Below, in pieces: positions 63,988 to 64,000 of a stretch of DNA of 64,000 nucleotides (position 1 is its first letter; every line of letters starts with the position of its first letter). The position numbers were made by a program, and so were the translations under genes. Under the pieces are notes generated by a model. That model did not search any database. It was not told the DNA's origin and saw nothing but the letters and a program-made list of their open reading frames with translations. The DNA is taken from the NCBI RefSeq assembly GCF_003399625.1, contig NZ_NBXA01000026.1:62001-126000 (forward strand), in the 5' to 3' direction. The stretch is from Subtercola boreus. Its GTDB lineage: Bacteria > Actinomycetota > Actinomycetes > Actinomycetales > Microbacteriaceae.

Positions 63988-64000
63988 AAAACGGGGTACT

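Noticed and set aside
63871-64000. rpmJ upstream of rpsM
   Set aside because: No frame in this stretch codes an L36 sequence.

Overview
The window is a gene-dense, high-GC chromosomal segment from an actinobacterium, most likely family Microbacteriaceae. This is inferred from codon use, protein sequences and gene order; species cannot be called. No rRNA, tRNA, CRISPR array, transposase, integrase or phage gene is visible, and no gene-free gap exceeds about 260 bases. Nearly all of it reads as conserved core genome, with interest concentrated in fusions, duplicated genes, start-codon problems and regulatory sites.

Layout. 1-3.7 kb: the 5' part of glyA behind a ZTP riboswitch, diverging from a sigma factor fused to a zinc-binding anti-sigma-like module, hydrophobic segments and a long C-terminal region. 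3.7-9.4 kb: MFS transporter, DUF2568 protein, nagA, icd, an acetyltransferase, an alkyltransferase-like DNA repair protein and a lipoprotein. 9.4-14.3 kb: a two-subunit ABC exporter and a membrane-anchored dimethylargininase. 14.4-20.9 kb: purH, purN, a PerM-like membrane protein, a further membrane protein, sucD and sucC. 21.1-27.3 kb: a cell-wall-anchored thioester-domain protein, an MpaB-family oxygenase, pcrA/uvrD1 and a Bax-inhibitor-1 family protein. 27.4-31.2 kb: a second two-subunit ABC exporter. 31.2-38.9 kb: guaA, DUF3817, SURF1, a KhtTU-like antiporter pair, guaB3 and guaB. 39.1-44.8 kb: a complete branched-chain amino-acid ABC importer. 44.9-48.6 kb: rarD, groES with two CIRCE operators, a THUMP-like methyltransferase and two DUF4190 proteins. 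48.6-58.5 kb: a tRNA t6A and cell-wall precursor block (tsaD, rimI, tsaB, alr-tsaE fusion, second alr, acpS, glmS, coaA, glmM). 58.5-64 kb: rpsI, rplM, truA, an Lrp-type regulator, rplQ, rpoA, rpsK and rpsM.

How the genes work together. Three themes recur: purine synthesis (glyA under ZTP control, purN-purH, guaA, guaB, guaB3), envelope and amino-sugar metabolism (nagA, glmS, glmM, two alanine racemases), and translation (ribosomal proteins, t6A enzymes, truA, rimI). Gene order from pcrA to purH and from guaA to rpsM resembles that recalled for Mycobacterium tuberculosis, with local differences: no rpsD between rpsK and rpoA, no groEL after groES, and a liv operon placed between guaB and groES.

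Control. Many cistrons overlap by four bases (ATGA/GTGA), including a run of six genes from acpS to tsaD. Several genes have a TANNNT hexamer 6-7 bases before the start codon, the arrangement expected for leaderless mRNAs. Strong hairpins mark the ends of most transcription units. The least explained items are the membrane sigma-factor fusion, the tandem racemases with a TsaE fusion, the LivH N-terminal fusion, the guaA start site and a 60-bp inverted repeat between two terminators.
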